From assembly GCA_035771175.1 (NCBI GenBank), contig CM069607.1, positions 22,390,001-22,454,000 of the forward strand: a DNA stretch of 64,000 nucleotides, given 5' to 3'. The translations under genes and the position numbers were made by a program. This document shows, piece by piece, positions 10,601 through 20,636 of this stretch. The notes beneath the pieces were generated by a model. The model was not told the origin of the DNA, ran no database searches, and worked only from the letters and a program-made list of their open reading frames with translations. Source of the stretch: Paratinospora sagittata (Eukaryota > Streptophyta > Magnoliopsida > Ranunculales > Menispermaceae). How positions within the stretch are numbered: the stretch's first letter is position 1; each line of letters begins with the position of its first letter.

Positions 10601-10757
10601 TGACGAATTTATAAAAAATGTGAGAAAAAGCTCAAGTGGTTCCTCAAAACCACGTGCGCCCCGAAAACCCAAGGAATCTGAACCAAGTTCTAGTGGATCC
10701 AAGAAGAATGAGGAGGCTGAGAGAAAAAGGAAAGGGAAGCGTCCGAGTACAAGCTAA
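7653..10757 (+). pseudogene. Element A ORF2, unknown protein of putative plant transposon protein type
   Basis: Near-continuous coding region of about 1030 codons. Pieces 7653-8675 and 8802-10034 share one frame and are separated only by stop codons at about 8673-8678 and 8799. 10035-10390 and 10392-10757 follow after frameshifts. Order: basic, Ser/Pro-rich N-terminus; a domain with IDGCFVDFDFF, FYLNV, VKGKSVEISPRFFSEAFSLP and NELDLFLIWCILEKR (about residues 100-330), which resembles the 'putative plant transposon protein' domain; a long acidic part; helical coiled-coil-like part with TIMDLSYNVITAA; a basic tail KRKGKRP. In H the start is MAPK; here the equivalent codon is ATA, so the shown start is uncertain. 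Function unknown. The same ORF occurs in H, H2 and at 60464-61164. Confidence 0.75.
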
Positions 10758-11226
10758 GCCTACCCACTTTTTGATATTTTCAAAAAGGGGAGAAAAGAAT
10801 GCAGATATTAAGGCTAAGTTAGCTCAAGAGGGAAGCTACAAGTCAGGGGGAGTTCATATGAGTTTATGTCCAATATGTTGACTGTATAATTATCATGTTC
10901 TTGCATATTGTCATTGAACTCATCTTGTAATCTATCGATCAATTTGCTCTCAGCAAGATTTAATTATTTTCATATTTTGATCATACACTTTACGGTATTT
11001 AGAATGATTTAACTTTTCTATGTTTAATTTGAAAATTATCAAGTTTTTATTCGCATTCATCATATTTTTAACTCATCTTGTAATTTATATGTTGAAATTA
11101 GATACTTGACATGCTTACAGATAGGCTCGACACTCTTACTACTCTAAATTTGTTATATGTTTGAGTACATGAATATATTTATCTGTATGATCTATGAGTA
11201 TTTGAAATCATAAAAAATGAAGAGAA
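10758..11226 (+). other. Element A 3' noncoding region with polypurine tract
   Basis: Noncoding. It contains AGTCAGGGGGAG at about 10843-10854 and a degenerate tract (AAAAAATGAAGAGAA, 11212-11226) touching the 3' LTR, preceded by TTTGAAATCAT as in COP. A duplicated LTR piece lies at 10932-11069. Confidence 0.65.
10917..11084 (+). repeat. LTR-derived 138-bp insert flanked by AACTCATCTTGTAAT direct repeats
   Basis: The 15-bp word AACTCATCTTGTAAT occurs at 10917-10931 and 11070-11084. The sequence between them matches LTR positions about 4060-4196 (CTATCGATCAATTTGCTC ... TTCGCATTCATCATATTTT). It reads as a patch of LTR copied into the 3' region, probably by template switching during reverse transcription. 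Confidence 0.75.
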
Positions 11227-13168
11227 TGTTATCTCAATGTACCCCATGACATCATTCTTTTGATGATTCCAAATATCTCCAATTTGTGTATCTAATGATC
11301 ATGTCAAGTGTTTCAGATTTATCAAGAATCAAGATCAAGGAACTGAGCTCACAAGCCTATTGAACATCACAAGTAAAGATTCGAGTCTTTCAGTACTTAG
11401 AATGTAAAGTCTATCGATCAACTTGCTCTTAGCAAGATTTAACTTTACGCTTTACGGTATTTTGAATGATTTAACTTTTCTATGTTTAATTTGAAAATTA
11501 CCAAGTTTTTAATCGCATTCATCATATTTTTAATCGCGAGTTAAAACTATTTTTCAAGAATCTTTCAGGACGCTAATGTTTTAGCAGCGCCCTCCTGGAC
11601 TTGATGAGTTAGGAAGCTAATAAAATATTAGGACACTCAAGGTTGAATTGAAATTCATTAGGACGCTTACTTGTAAGTAGCGGCCTCACTTTTGTTAACC
11701 TTTGAGAATGTCAAAACGCTAACTTAGTTTCAGCTCGCTGGAAGTTCTCTTTATTTTTAAGTGATTTCAATCTTTAAGGATGCTAATAGTTATAAGTTGA
11801 ACAAACTATCAAGACGCTACTTGAATAGGAGCGCCCTCATCCTTAGAATCAACTTAATAACATTCAGGACTCTTACTACCTTTTAGCGCACTTAATACTG
11901 TTTTAAAAAATAGTTTTCAAATTTCAGGATGCTCACTTGTGAGTAGCACCCTCGTACTATTAATGTTTTAAAACAAAGTAGGACGCTAACTGTCGATTAG
12001 CGCCCTCAGGATGTAAGTTGTTTAAGTGTCATAGTAAGTCAGGACGCTTACAAGTTAGTTGCGCCCTCACTTCATCATTCGGTAGGACGTTGATGCTATA
12101 TGAGCGCCCTCAAAAGAACAAAAAGACAAAAATGATATTTCTATTGTTCTGACACGTACATCCTTTTAGCCACCTTTTCATAACAACTTTTCGTACAAAA
12201 TTTAACTTTATATATTTGTAAGAGATATTCTCAGATTCATGAACCACGTCTCTTAAACTTTTCTTATTTGTAAATCTAGAGAAAATCAAAATGTTCATGA
12301 AATGTTCAGTTGCCATATTTGTGATACATTCTAGCTATTGTGAGTAAACGTTCATATTTGAGATTCAAATTCAAATGAACAACGACTTCATCTCTACAAG
12401 TCTATATATACCAACACTTAACAATCTGTTAAGACCACTAAAAATTTTCTAAGCCAAAATACTTTTTCAAAGTTAGTCGATTTTTCATCTGATTCAAAAA
12501 GCTTAAGTTATTGTAGTTTCAAAGTGTTTTATTTGAATCTCTACTTATTCAAAACTTTTTCATACTAAGCTAAATTTCTATCTTTATCTGAAAATCTATT
12601 TGAAAGCTTGAATTGTTTTCACTCAAATTTTCAGCACTGTTTTAACTTATAGCATTCTTGCTGGAAGTGAAATTTGAGAGATAGTTCATAGGATACAGTT
12701 GTACTTAATTTCATATCTTGTATACTGTATCAAGTTTGTAACAGTAGTTAGATAAACTACTAAGTTGATATTCTTATATTCAACAAGGTTAAGTCTTGTC
12801 ACATTCGTAAGTTGAGAAATGGTAGTTCTCACACCCATAGATCGAGAAAGCTTAGGTTTGTCTCACACCCGTAAGTTTGGATAGGTTGGTCTCAAGCCTG
12901 CAAGTTGAGTAGTGTAATGGTTGTTCTCACACCTGCAAGTTGAGAAAAGGTGTAACTGTTTGAATCTTACCCGTAAGAGAATCCCTTAGTGATAAGGTTT
13001 AAAATTTTAACTGAGGAGGTTAAGTAGTGGACGTAGGCAAGTAGCCGAACCACAATAAATCGACTGTGCATATTGATTTATATTCCACACTTAATTTTTG
13101 CCATTGTAATCAATTTTAAATTGTCTAAGTGTCCAATTCACCCCCTCTTGGACATATCTGGGCCAACA
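11227..13168 (+). repeat. Element A 3' LTR (1942 bp)
   Basis: Starts TGTTATCTCAATG, ends CTGGGCCAACA. It keeps the U3 array, TATA box 12403-12410, the TTCTCA...TGAGAA block (about 12790-12990) and the family terminus. Small indels separate it from the 5' LTR, so the insertion is not recent. The 5-bp duplication GTGAG follows at 13169. Confidence 0.9.
11567..12112 (+). repeat. U3 array of inverted half-sites (LTR A, 3' copy)
   Basis: At least nine units with exactly 11 bp between half-sites. Clear ones are 11567-11593 (loop AATGTTTTAGC), 11660-11686 (TACTTGTAAGT), 11980-12006 (AACTGTCGATT) and 12041-12067 (TACAAGTTAGT). Others have one or two changes per half-site. Confidence 0.85.
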
Positions 13169-13242
13169 GTGAGATGCATTGCAAATGGTAATCCTCCTCC
13201 CCTCTTTGATGTAGTATCAATAACATGCATGAGGATGTAAGA
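13169..13242 (-). pseudogene. Element H ORF2 fragment between element A and ATH
   Basis: On the minus strand this encodes ILMHVIDTTSKRGGGLPFAM, matching ILMHVMNTVVCRGGRLPFGM of element A ORF2. It continues to the left across element A at the GTGAG duplication into 3869. To the right it is cut at the ATH insertion duplication (TAAGA, 13238-13242); its upstream neighbour is now at 29012-29166 in inverted orientation. Confidence 0.85.
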
Positions 13243-13690
13243 TGATAGTTGCATATTTAGATAGGTTTTAGAGCATGTTTTAGGTGTATTTTAGGACATT
13301 TCATGCATTAGTTTCATGTGTTTATGTTAGTTTTAATGTACTTGTCATTTTAGGAATAATTTGGTTTTTATGCATTATTTTAGTTTATTAGTTTATGATT
13401 TGATTCAATTTATGTTTGAGTGTGTTATTAACTTGATTTGATTTGTTTTGTAGGTGTTTAGATGTGTTTGAAGTTAACTTGGATGATGGAAACATGACAC
13501 ATAAAGATGCAATGAGGATACATGAAGAATACAAGTCAAGGAATGCATAAATTTGCCTATGTCCACACAAGAAAAGTGAAGAAAATAGGTGAAAATTCGG
13601 CCAAGTCCACAAAAGAGAAAGGCACCAACGTGCAGAAAACAGCGGCAGGGCGCCGCGGCCCCTAAAGTGATGATGATGCTGACTGAGACT
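13243..13690 (+). repeat. ATH 5' LTR, truncated
   Basis: Starts TGATAGTTGCATATTTAG and matches the reverse complement of the LTR at 29167-30633 for about 450 bp. The match stops near 13690, where a rearranged block begins. The left flank TAAGA pairs with TAAGG beside the other LTR (29162-29166, minus strand), a 4/5 match target duplication. Confidence 0.8.
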
Positions 13691-14200
13691 ACGTTCTACA
13701 GTACTTGGTTGCTAGATGACTGTTCACGTGTGTTTTCTTTTTTGAGCGTCGCGGCGCTCCGAACAGCTCCTCTTTTTTCTCATCTTGCTTCTTTGTGGAC
13801 TTGGCCACTTTTCTAGCTTTTCTCTTAGCTTTTGGTCCACTTCTTGCACTTTGCTTGAACATGTTTTTTAGCCTCTTTTCATCACCATTTGAGCCTTTCA
13901 TCCCACTTTGAAACTCCTTATTTACCTATGAAACAAAAAAACTTAAGTGTAAAAACCACACAATGAATCAAAGTATTAAACTAAAATGAAATGTACTCAA
14001 AATATATGACTTCTATGATATTAACAAGTATCAAAATGTCATTTATTCATGATAAAAACCTATAAAAACCTAAGATAAAGCCTAAATGCATCTAAAACAA
14101 CTAAGTATATTAATCATGCAAAAAACCTAAAAACTAACTAAATGAACCTAAAAATCTAACAAATTAACATGCGAACTAACTACTAAATCTCAACATATCA
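13691..14200 (-). repeat. Athila-like LTR start in minus orientation
   Basis: On the minus strand an LTR begins at 14200 (TGATATGTTGAGATTTAG) and runs leftward to about 13735, related to the solo LTR at 17907 and the LTR at 15863. It is truncated at the left. The 45 bp between 13691 and 13735 I cannot place. Confidence 0.65.
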
Positions 14201-15290
14201 AATTCCCCCAAACTTAGACTTTGATCGTCCCAAGCAAAGAGAAAAATGAAAGTTGATCAAACAAACTCCTCACATATTCCAAGAGCACATTCAAGCTCAA
14301 CAAAAAACTGAATTTCGACCCCTACTCAATAGTGCAATGGCCTCAAAAATTACATTGACAAGACATTCACATTTAAGAAAATTTTGAGAGTTTAATGATG
14401 TCTAGAATTTCAACCTACAAGACTCGCTTTCATTTCCATCTTAGTTGACAATGATGTCTAGAATTTCAAACTACAAAACACGCTTTCATTTCCATCTTAG
14501 TTGACAAACAAGCATACAAATCAAACACATGACCACTCATAAATCATATAGATCATGCAAGCAAGAATGAAATTTGATCTCAATGAAACAAAACATGACT
14601 TAATATGCTTGTTTTTCACCCTTTTCTCCACTAATGTAGGGTTCACACCAATCAAGATCAATAGGTCTTTACATAACTTGTAATGAAAGGCTAGGTCTAA
14701 GGGTATGTCAAAGTGGATACAATGAAGCTTAATACACCCAAAACATCAACAATTTTGCACACATCCCATGCCTTACACATGAACCAAAAACCAAACATTA
14801 CCCAACCAAGATTTTTCATGCATATTACCCCAAATACACCCACAAACTTCTTCATGTAATACACTGATGAAGAAATTTTGTTTTCTCTTTTCTTTTCTTC
14901 AACTTCTTTTCATTTTTTTTTTCATTCTTCATCTTTTTCACTTTCCACATGAACAACTCATTTTGAACCTCTTTTTATGTCCTTCATAGATATCCTCATC
15001 ACATAGCCCATTTTTACATACATTCTCATGCAAAATAACCCAATCCCCATTACAACATGTTTTTCAAAGTGTTACGGGTGAAAACAAGGGAAAAACAATT
15101 AATGGCCTTGGCTTTTAATGTTGGGTAACAAGAAACAAGATCAAAGGCTAAAATGGTGACTAGGGGAAAATTACCAATGGGTAGGCTTTATGGCTCAAAC
15201 TATCCAAAAATATGGCCTAAATCATGTGTCTCATGGTGTGGTTCCTATGATTTCGCCTCAAGAAGAGATCCAACAAGTTCTAAAGTCAAG
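14201..15290 (-). other. Athila-like polypurine tract and 3' noncoding region (minus)
   Basis: On the minus strand the tract AAGTTTGGGGGAATT (14201-14215) precedes the LTR start, after CTTTGCTTGGGACGATCAAA. The rest is the long 3' noncoding region, homologous to 30634-31650, with the shared block TTTCTCCACTAATG. No ORF is supported. It stops at an A-run (15297-15311). Confidence 0.7.
14396..14507. repeat. 56-bp tandem duplication
   Basis: Two direct copies of a 56-bp unit starting TGATGTCTAGAATTTCAA (14396 and 14452) with few differences. Confidence 0.9.
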
Positions 15291-15862
15291 TTTTGAAAAA
15301 AAAAAAAAAATTGAGATCGAAAGAGTGCTTATTTACATAATCTCAATTTAAACATAGAAGTGGCATTCATGATCATGATTGCATACTCAAAAACCAACAA
15401 AGATTTCAAATAAGCTTGGCATGTAGATCAAGCACACTTATTGATTCTAAATGGCATGTGATCTACATTAGTGGAGAGTGGTATGAAAGATTTGCCTATG
15501 GGATTCACTATATATATCTATTTGAGATCACCTATACTTTATACTTGCTTGCACTTATCTATGAATTTCATGAATGGTTTTATGAGAATGACTATGTGAT
15601 GGTATGTTTGTGAATGGAAGATGAGGTTAGGTGAAGGGTTGGATTGAAAATCTAGACATCTCTAACACTCTTGAAACTTTTCGGTGAGTTATTATCTTTC
15701 AATGTGATCTTAGAGGCAATGATGATGGTATGAATGTATATTTTGAATCAAATTTTAATTTGTTTGAAAATAGGATGGTAGATTGATGATTGATTCATCA
15801 GGTGAATTTGAGTTTTGTTTCCCTTTGCTCAGGACGATCAAAATCCTAAGTTTGGGGGTATT
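15291..15862 (+). other. Athila-like 3' noncoding region and polypurine tract (plus)
   Basis: After an A-run, the same kind of 3' region appears in the opposite orientation. ATTAGTGGAGAGTGGTATGA and GATTTGCCTATGG match the reverse complement of about 30985-31030. It ends in GGACGATCAAAATCCTAAG, then TTTGGGGGTATT next to the LTR at 15863. Confidence 0.7.
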
Positions 15863-17397
15863 TGATACGTTGACATTTAGATGTGTTTTAGAATATGTTT
15901 TAGATGAGTTTAAGGTTAGTTTATTCATATATTTGATGTGTTTATCTTAGTTTGGTCTATTTGTTAGTTTACCCAACTTTTAATATATATTGTTTTATTT
16001 TAGTATTTAATTTTATAAGTTGGTTTAGTTGATCTTATAAGTGTTTTAATCATTTGTTTTGATTTTTTGTAGGTGTTTAGATGTGTTTGAAGTCAACTTC
16101 GATCATGGAAACATGATACATGAAGATGTAATGAAGATACATGAAGAAAACAAGTCAAAAAGTGAAGAAGACAAAGAAAAAAAGGCCAAAAGACGTTCTG
16201 GGGCCGCGGCACTGTGCAAAAACCCAACTGCACGACTTTTGTATTTCAGCCATAACTTTCTCAATTTAACTCTGAATTGGACGTGGTTTATTTATATGGA
16301 TTCCTTACTTGAGATTATATAAGATAGATTGGTTTTTAGGGTTATTTGGAGTTGATAACAATAAGAGAAACGCTAAGGGAGAAAGCGGATGTGTGATTCA
16401 AAATAGAAACTTTCTAATTTCGTTGTGAACTTTCCCAATTCGACTTGGACTTCTCTCGGACGACTTGCTATTGGCTTGGGCACATAAATACATCATTCCT
16501 TAGGGATTTTAAAGAGGAAAGATCATAGAGGAAAGAAGAGGAGAACAGGGACGGCTAGGGTTTGGAAAAAAATGGGAAGAAGATCAAGTTCGAGAGGAGG
16601 AGATTCTTCATCAACATCCTATATTTTTCTAGCTTGATTTCCTTTGTTCATGTTCATGTTTATAACATTTTTTTCATGTTTATTTTCTTTTTTATGAACT
16701 AGATCATCTATCTAGAGGATAGATAGATCCTAACTTTGATTCTATGTTCTAGTTTAGGGCTTTACTTATTGTTAATGGATTTATGATAGTTTATTTATAT
16801 TTCTACGTAGTTAATGCTTTCAATCTCTTGATCACGGATTGGATGAACTTAGTTCTAGGGTACGGCACTCGAGAGAGGGTACTTTGGATCAGAACAAGGG
16901 AAATATAGCCTAGGTTACCGTGAGACTGATAGGAGATCGAGAGCCTTTGAAGTCATTAATGAAAATCACGAATCTTAGTGAGTTTGTAGGAATTAGATCT
17001 TATTCGAGAGGCCAAGATCAATTCCTATAAATATGCTCTAACGCGGCACTAGAGAGAGGGTGTTAGAAACATTAGGATTTTCAGCTTATAGACTAGGTTA
17101 ATACATTGATGATAAATATTTGGAAAGACATAGTTGATAGGTAGGTGAAATTGATTCTCTAGGTTGTCCCTCTATTGATATTTTGTTGTTTTTATTACTT
17201 TCTAAGGTAGTTTTATTTCTTTATTTTAGTTTTAATTACTTGAGCCATTGAATTAGATTAACTAAATAAAGTTAGGGTTAGTGAAGTGGTATTTAGTGTG
17301 AGTGTCAATCCTAGAGGACGATAACCCGATATCTCATCGATTTTATATCATAACTTGACATCGTACACTTGTGGTTTGCACGTAACAGGCTACCGGG
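15863..17397 (+). repeat. Athila-like 3' LTR (1535 bp)
   Basis: Starts TGATACGTTGACATTTAG and ends GGTTTGCACGTAACA. The polypurine tract upstream shows it is a 3' LTR. The right flank GGCTA is not repeated upstream of the block, so no duplication is visible. The end matches the ATH LTR end (CACTTGCGGTTTTCAGTGAACA) in length and layout. It sits directly before ATH pol. Confidence 0.7.
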
Positions 17398-17906
17398 CAA
17401 GCTTTGATAGACGTCCAAAAGGGTGAACTTACACTGAGGGTGAATGATGAAGATGTACTCTTTAACATCTACAAGACCCTCAAGTTCCTTTCTAAGATGA
17501 GCACATGCAACCTAGTAGATGTTATTGATGTGGTAGAGTGTTGTGTTGAAGAGCTGCATAAGATGGCTACACCGATGGATGCATTAGAAAGATGTCTTGT
17601 GAACTCATTGGTTAGAGATGGGGTACTAGGTGAAGATATCCAACAGTGTGTGTTCTTACTTAAAGCTTCTCCATTGGATTTTTCTCAAGGCAAGCAAGAT
17701 ATTATGAACGATTCTACTCCAAGTGAAAAAAATAAGCCTAATCCCAAGTTGAAGCCTCTTCAGGATCACTTGAGATACATGTTCTTGGGAGATAAGTCTA
17801 CTTATCCGGTCATTGTTTCTTCATCTCTATCTCAAGTGGAAGAAGAGAAATTGTTGAGAATATTGAGGGAGTACAAGTCCGCCTTAGGATGGTCGATCAA
17901 AGACAT
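17398..17906 (+). pseudogene. ATH pol: protease end and linker to RT
   Basis: Athila-type Ty3-gypsy polyprotein fragment, open from 17398 to the solo LTR. ALIDVQKGELTLRV is the conserved end of the Athila protease region. LKPLQDHLRYMFL and ILREYKSALGWSIKDI are the pre-RT linker. The apparent end DKLSFSS and stop are contributed by the solo LTR inserted after GACAT (17902-17906). The frame resumes at 19332. Confidence 0.88.
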
Positions 17907-19331
17907 TGATAAGTTGAGTTTTAGTAGTTAGTTTGCATGATAATTTGATAGACTTTTTGGTGCATTTGCTTAGTTTTTAGATATTTTTGCATGAATTGCA
18001 TACTTAGTTGTTTTACATGGATGTAGGCTTTATCTTAGGTTTTTATAGGTTTTTATCATGAATAAATGACATTTTGATACATGTTAATATCATAGAAGTC
18101 ATATACTTTGAGTGCATTTCATTTTAGTTAATACTTTGATTAATTGCATAGAATTTACAATTGTTTAGACTTTGTTTTGTAGGTAAATAAAGAGCTTAAA
18201 AATGGGTTGAAAAAGGTTCCAATGGTGTTTAAAAGAAGTCAAGAACATGTGCAAAACATGTGCAAGAAGTGTGCAAAAAGTGGAGAAAATCGGCTAAGTC
18301 CACAAACCACCACATAACACCCAAGCCTGGGTGTCGGTAACCCAAAATTGCGGGTTTGCATTTTTTTTGGCGAGTTTTGGCGCCCCTTTTTGTCTTTTCA
18401 CTCATTGGATGTATATAACTCATTTTTGGGTTTGTTTAAGGGATATCCTTCATTTTAGTAGAATTAGATAGCAACTAATTAGGTAGGTTAGAAGAGAGGG
18501 GAGCAAGAGAAGAAGTTGAAGAAGAAGGAGAGTTGCAAAGAAATTCTTGAAGGAAAAAGGGGTTTTCTTACTTTTCTTCCATTTACATTTTATCTTGATG
18601 ATTTCTTCTTTCAATTTCTCTCTTGTAATAATGTCCATGAAGTAATTCCATTCTCCAGATATTAGATGGATTTTAGTTTGATTTTGAGGGATTGATTGTG
18701 GATTTTATTCATTATTATTAATGGAATTTCTCAAGTTTATTCATGATTCTTTATGTTTAATGCTTTTGATTTACAGGCCATAAATTGATTGAACCTAGAT
18801 CTAAGGGGCGGCATTCGAGAGAGGGTTCTTTAGGTTGGAAAATCAGAATTATGACATGAGATTGCTACAGAATCGAGAGGTTTATAGGATCTTGTGAGAT
18901 CATTGAGAAATCCTTAAAACTTAATGCATAATTGGGAATTGGGTCTTTATCGAGAGGTTGAGATTCAACCCCACTTATAAGTTTCGATTCGACACTCAAG
19001 AGAGGGGATTGATAAACATTAGGTTTGATTTATAAACTTGCAAATGAATTTAATGATGAATAACCCCAATTAATCTAGATTTGCAAACTAAGTGAAATCA
19101 AATCTCTAGATCTATCCCATTATTGAATTCTCTTTACTTTCAATTGCTTTAATTCCAATTAATTTTCAGCATTTTAATCCGTTTAATATCTCCATTTGAT
19201 TGTCTAAATAAAGTTTGAAATTTGTGAAACGATAATTCATAGAGTAACAATTCCCTATGGATACAATAACCCGACTCACTATCTGTATATTATAACTTGA
19301 CTGTCGTGCGCTTGCGATAAATTCACGATCA
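17907..19331 (+). mobile_element. Solo Athila-like LTR inserted in ATH pol
   Basis: 1425 bp, starts TGATAAGTTGAG, ends CACGATCA, with perfect 5-bp duplication GACAT (17902-17906 and 19332-19336). It has no interior, so it is a product of recombination between two LTRs. It interrupts the RT linker of ATH; removing it with one duplication copy reconnects the frame (KDI to KGISP). No gene inside. Confidence 0.92.
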
Positions 19332-19336
19332 GACAT

Positions 19337-20636
19337 CAAGGGAATAAGCCCTTCAATATGCGTGCACAAGATACTTATGGAAGACACCTACAAGATTTCT
19401 ATTGAACATCAAAAAATGCTTAATCCGGCGATGAAAGAAGTGGTTCGAGGTGAAGTTTTGAAGTGGTTGAATGCCGGTATTGTTTATGCAATTTTAGATA
19501 GTCCTTGGGTGAGTCCAGTCCAAGTTGTGCCTAAGAAAGGTGGAATCACCGTGATCAAGAATGAGAATGATGAATTGATCTCAACAAGAACAGTGACGGG
19601 GTGGTGAGTGTGCATAGATTACAGAAAATTGAACAAGGCCACTAGGAAGGATCATTTTCCCCTTCCATTTATTGACCAAATGTTGGATCGATTGGTGGAT
19701 TTGACTACTATTGTTTCTTGGATGGTTACTCGGGCTATAATCAAATAGCCATTGCACCGAAGGATCAAGAGAAGACTGCATTCACCTACCCATATGGTAC
19801 ATTTGCCTTCCAGTGGATGCTTTTTGGTTTATGCAATGCACAGTCTACTTTCCAATGGTGTATGATGTCTATCTTTGTGGAGATAGTGGAAGAGATTATG
19901 GAAGTCTTCATGGATGACTTTTCAGTTTTTGGTTCCACTTTTGATTAATGTTTGCACAATCTTGGTTTGGTGTTCAAGCGATGTGAAGAGACTAATCTTT
20001 TACTCAATTGGAAGAAGTGTCATTTCATGGTACAAGAAGGCATTGTTCTAGGCCATCGGGTGTCTTCAAAGGGTCTTGAAGTTGATCTGGGCAAGATTGT
20101 AATTATTAAGAAGCTTACACTTCCAAAATGTGTCAGGGACATAAGAAGTTTTTTCGGACATGCCGGATTCTGTAGAAAATTCTTAAAAGATTTCTCTAAG
20201 ATCACGAAGCCACTCTGCAATCTTTTAGAGAAAGATGTTCCTTTTTGTGTGAATGATGAATGTGAGAAGGCTTTTGAGGTATAAAAAGATGCATTGATTT
20301 CTGCTCCTATTATGGTGGTGTCGGATTGGAAGCTACACTTTGAGATTATGTGCGATGCTAGTGATTTTGTTGTTGGAGTGGTGCTTGGACAAGGACATGA
20401 GAAGATGTTCAGAGCTATATATTATGCTAGTCGTACCCTGGGCGTGGCCCAACAAAACTACACTACGACTGAGAAAGAGTTGTTGGTGGTTGTGTTTGCA
20501 TGCGATAAGTTCCAGTTATACATTATTGGGTCTAAGGCCATTGTTTATACCGACTATGCGACAATCCGATATTTGTTTGAGAAGAAAGATGCCAAGCCAA
20601 GGTTGATTCGGTGGATTCTTCTATTGCAAGAGTTTG
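19337..20636 (+). pseudogene. ATH pol: reverse transcriptase and start of RNase H
   Basis: Athila RT in pieces 19362-19607, 19718-19948, 19952-20284 and 20294-20636, broken by one frameshift near 19690 and stops at 19946 and 20282. Motifs: [52 protein letters not shown], catalytic VFMDDFSVFG (FMDD intact), then [14 protein letters not shown] and [14 protein letters not shown] of RNase H. The tether ends at WILLLQEF, exactly where COP is inserted (duplication GTTTG, 20632-20636). The remaining RNase H end and integrase are in opposite orientation at 32110-33581 because of the inversion. Confidence 0.92.

Larger units (their letters stand above)
3875..13168 (+). mobile_element. Element A: complete pol-less LTR retrotransposon (gag + ORF2)
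   Basis: Two long LTRs (3875-5853 and 11227-13168) start TGTTATCTCAATG. The right one ends GGGCCAACA; the left end is mutated to GGCCAAGA. They flank a PBS, a copia-type gag, a large second ORF and a degenerate polypurine tract. A perfect 5-bp target duplication GTGAG flanks it (3870-3874 and 13169-13173). No protease, integrase, RT or RNase H is present anywhere in the 5.4-kb interior. It must therefore depend on enzymes supplied in trans. The LTR is related over most of its length to that of the autonomous copia element COP (20637-22713; 33582-35635), a likely source. It sits inside H ORF2. Confidence 0.92.

Noticed and set aside
13589..13901. Basic Lys-rich ORF (13689-13901, minus) as a DNA-binding protein
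   Set aside because: Lies in LTR sequence; homologous LTRs at 18200 and 30300 do not keep the frame.
15863..17397. Solo LTR
   Set aside because: A polypurine tract lies directly upstream and the flanks (GTATT, GGCTA) differ, so it is a 3' LTR with its interior, not a solo LTR.
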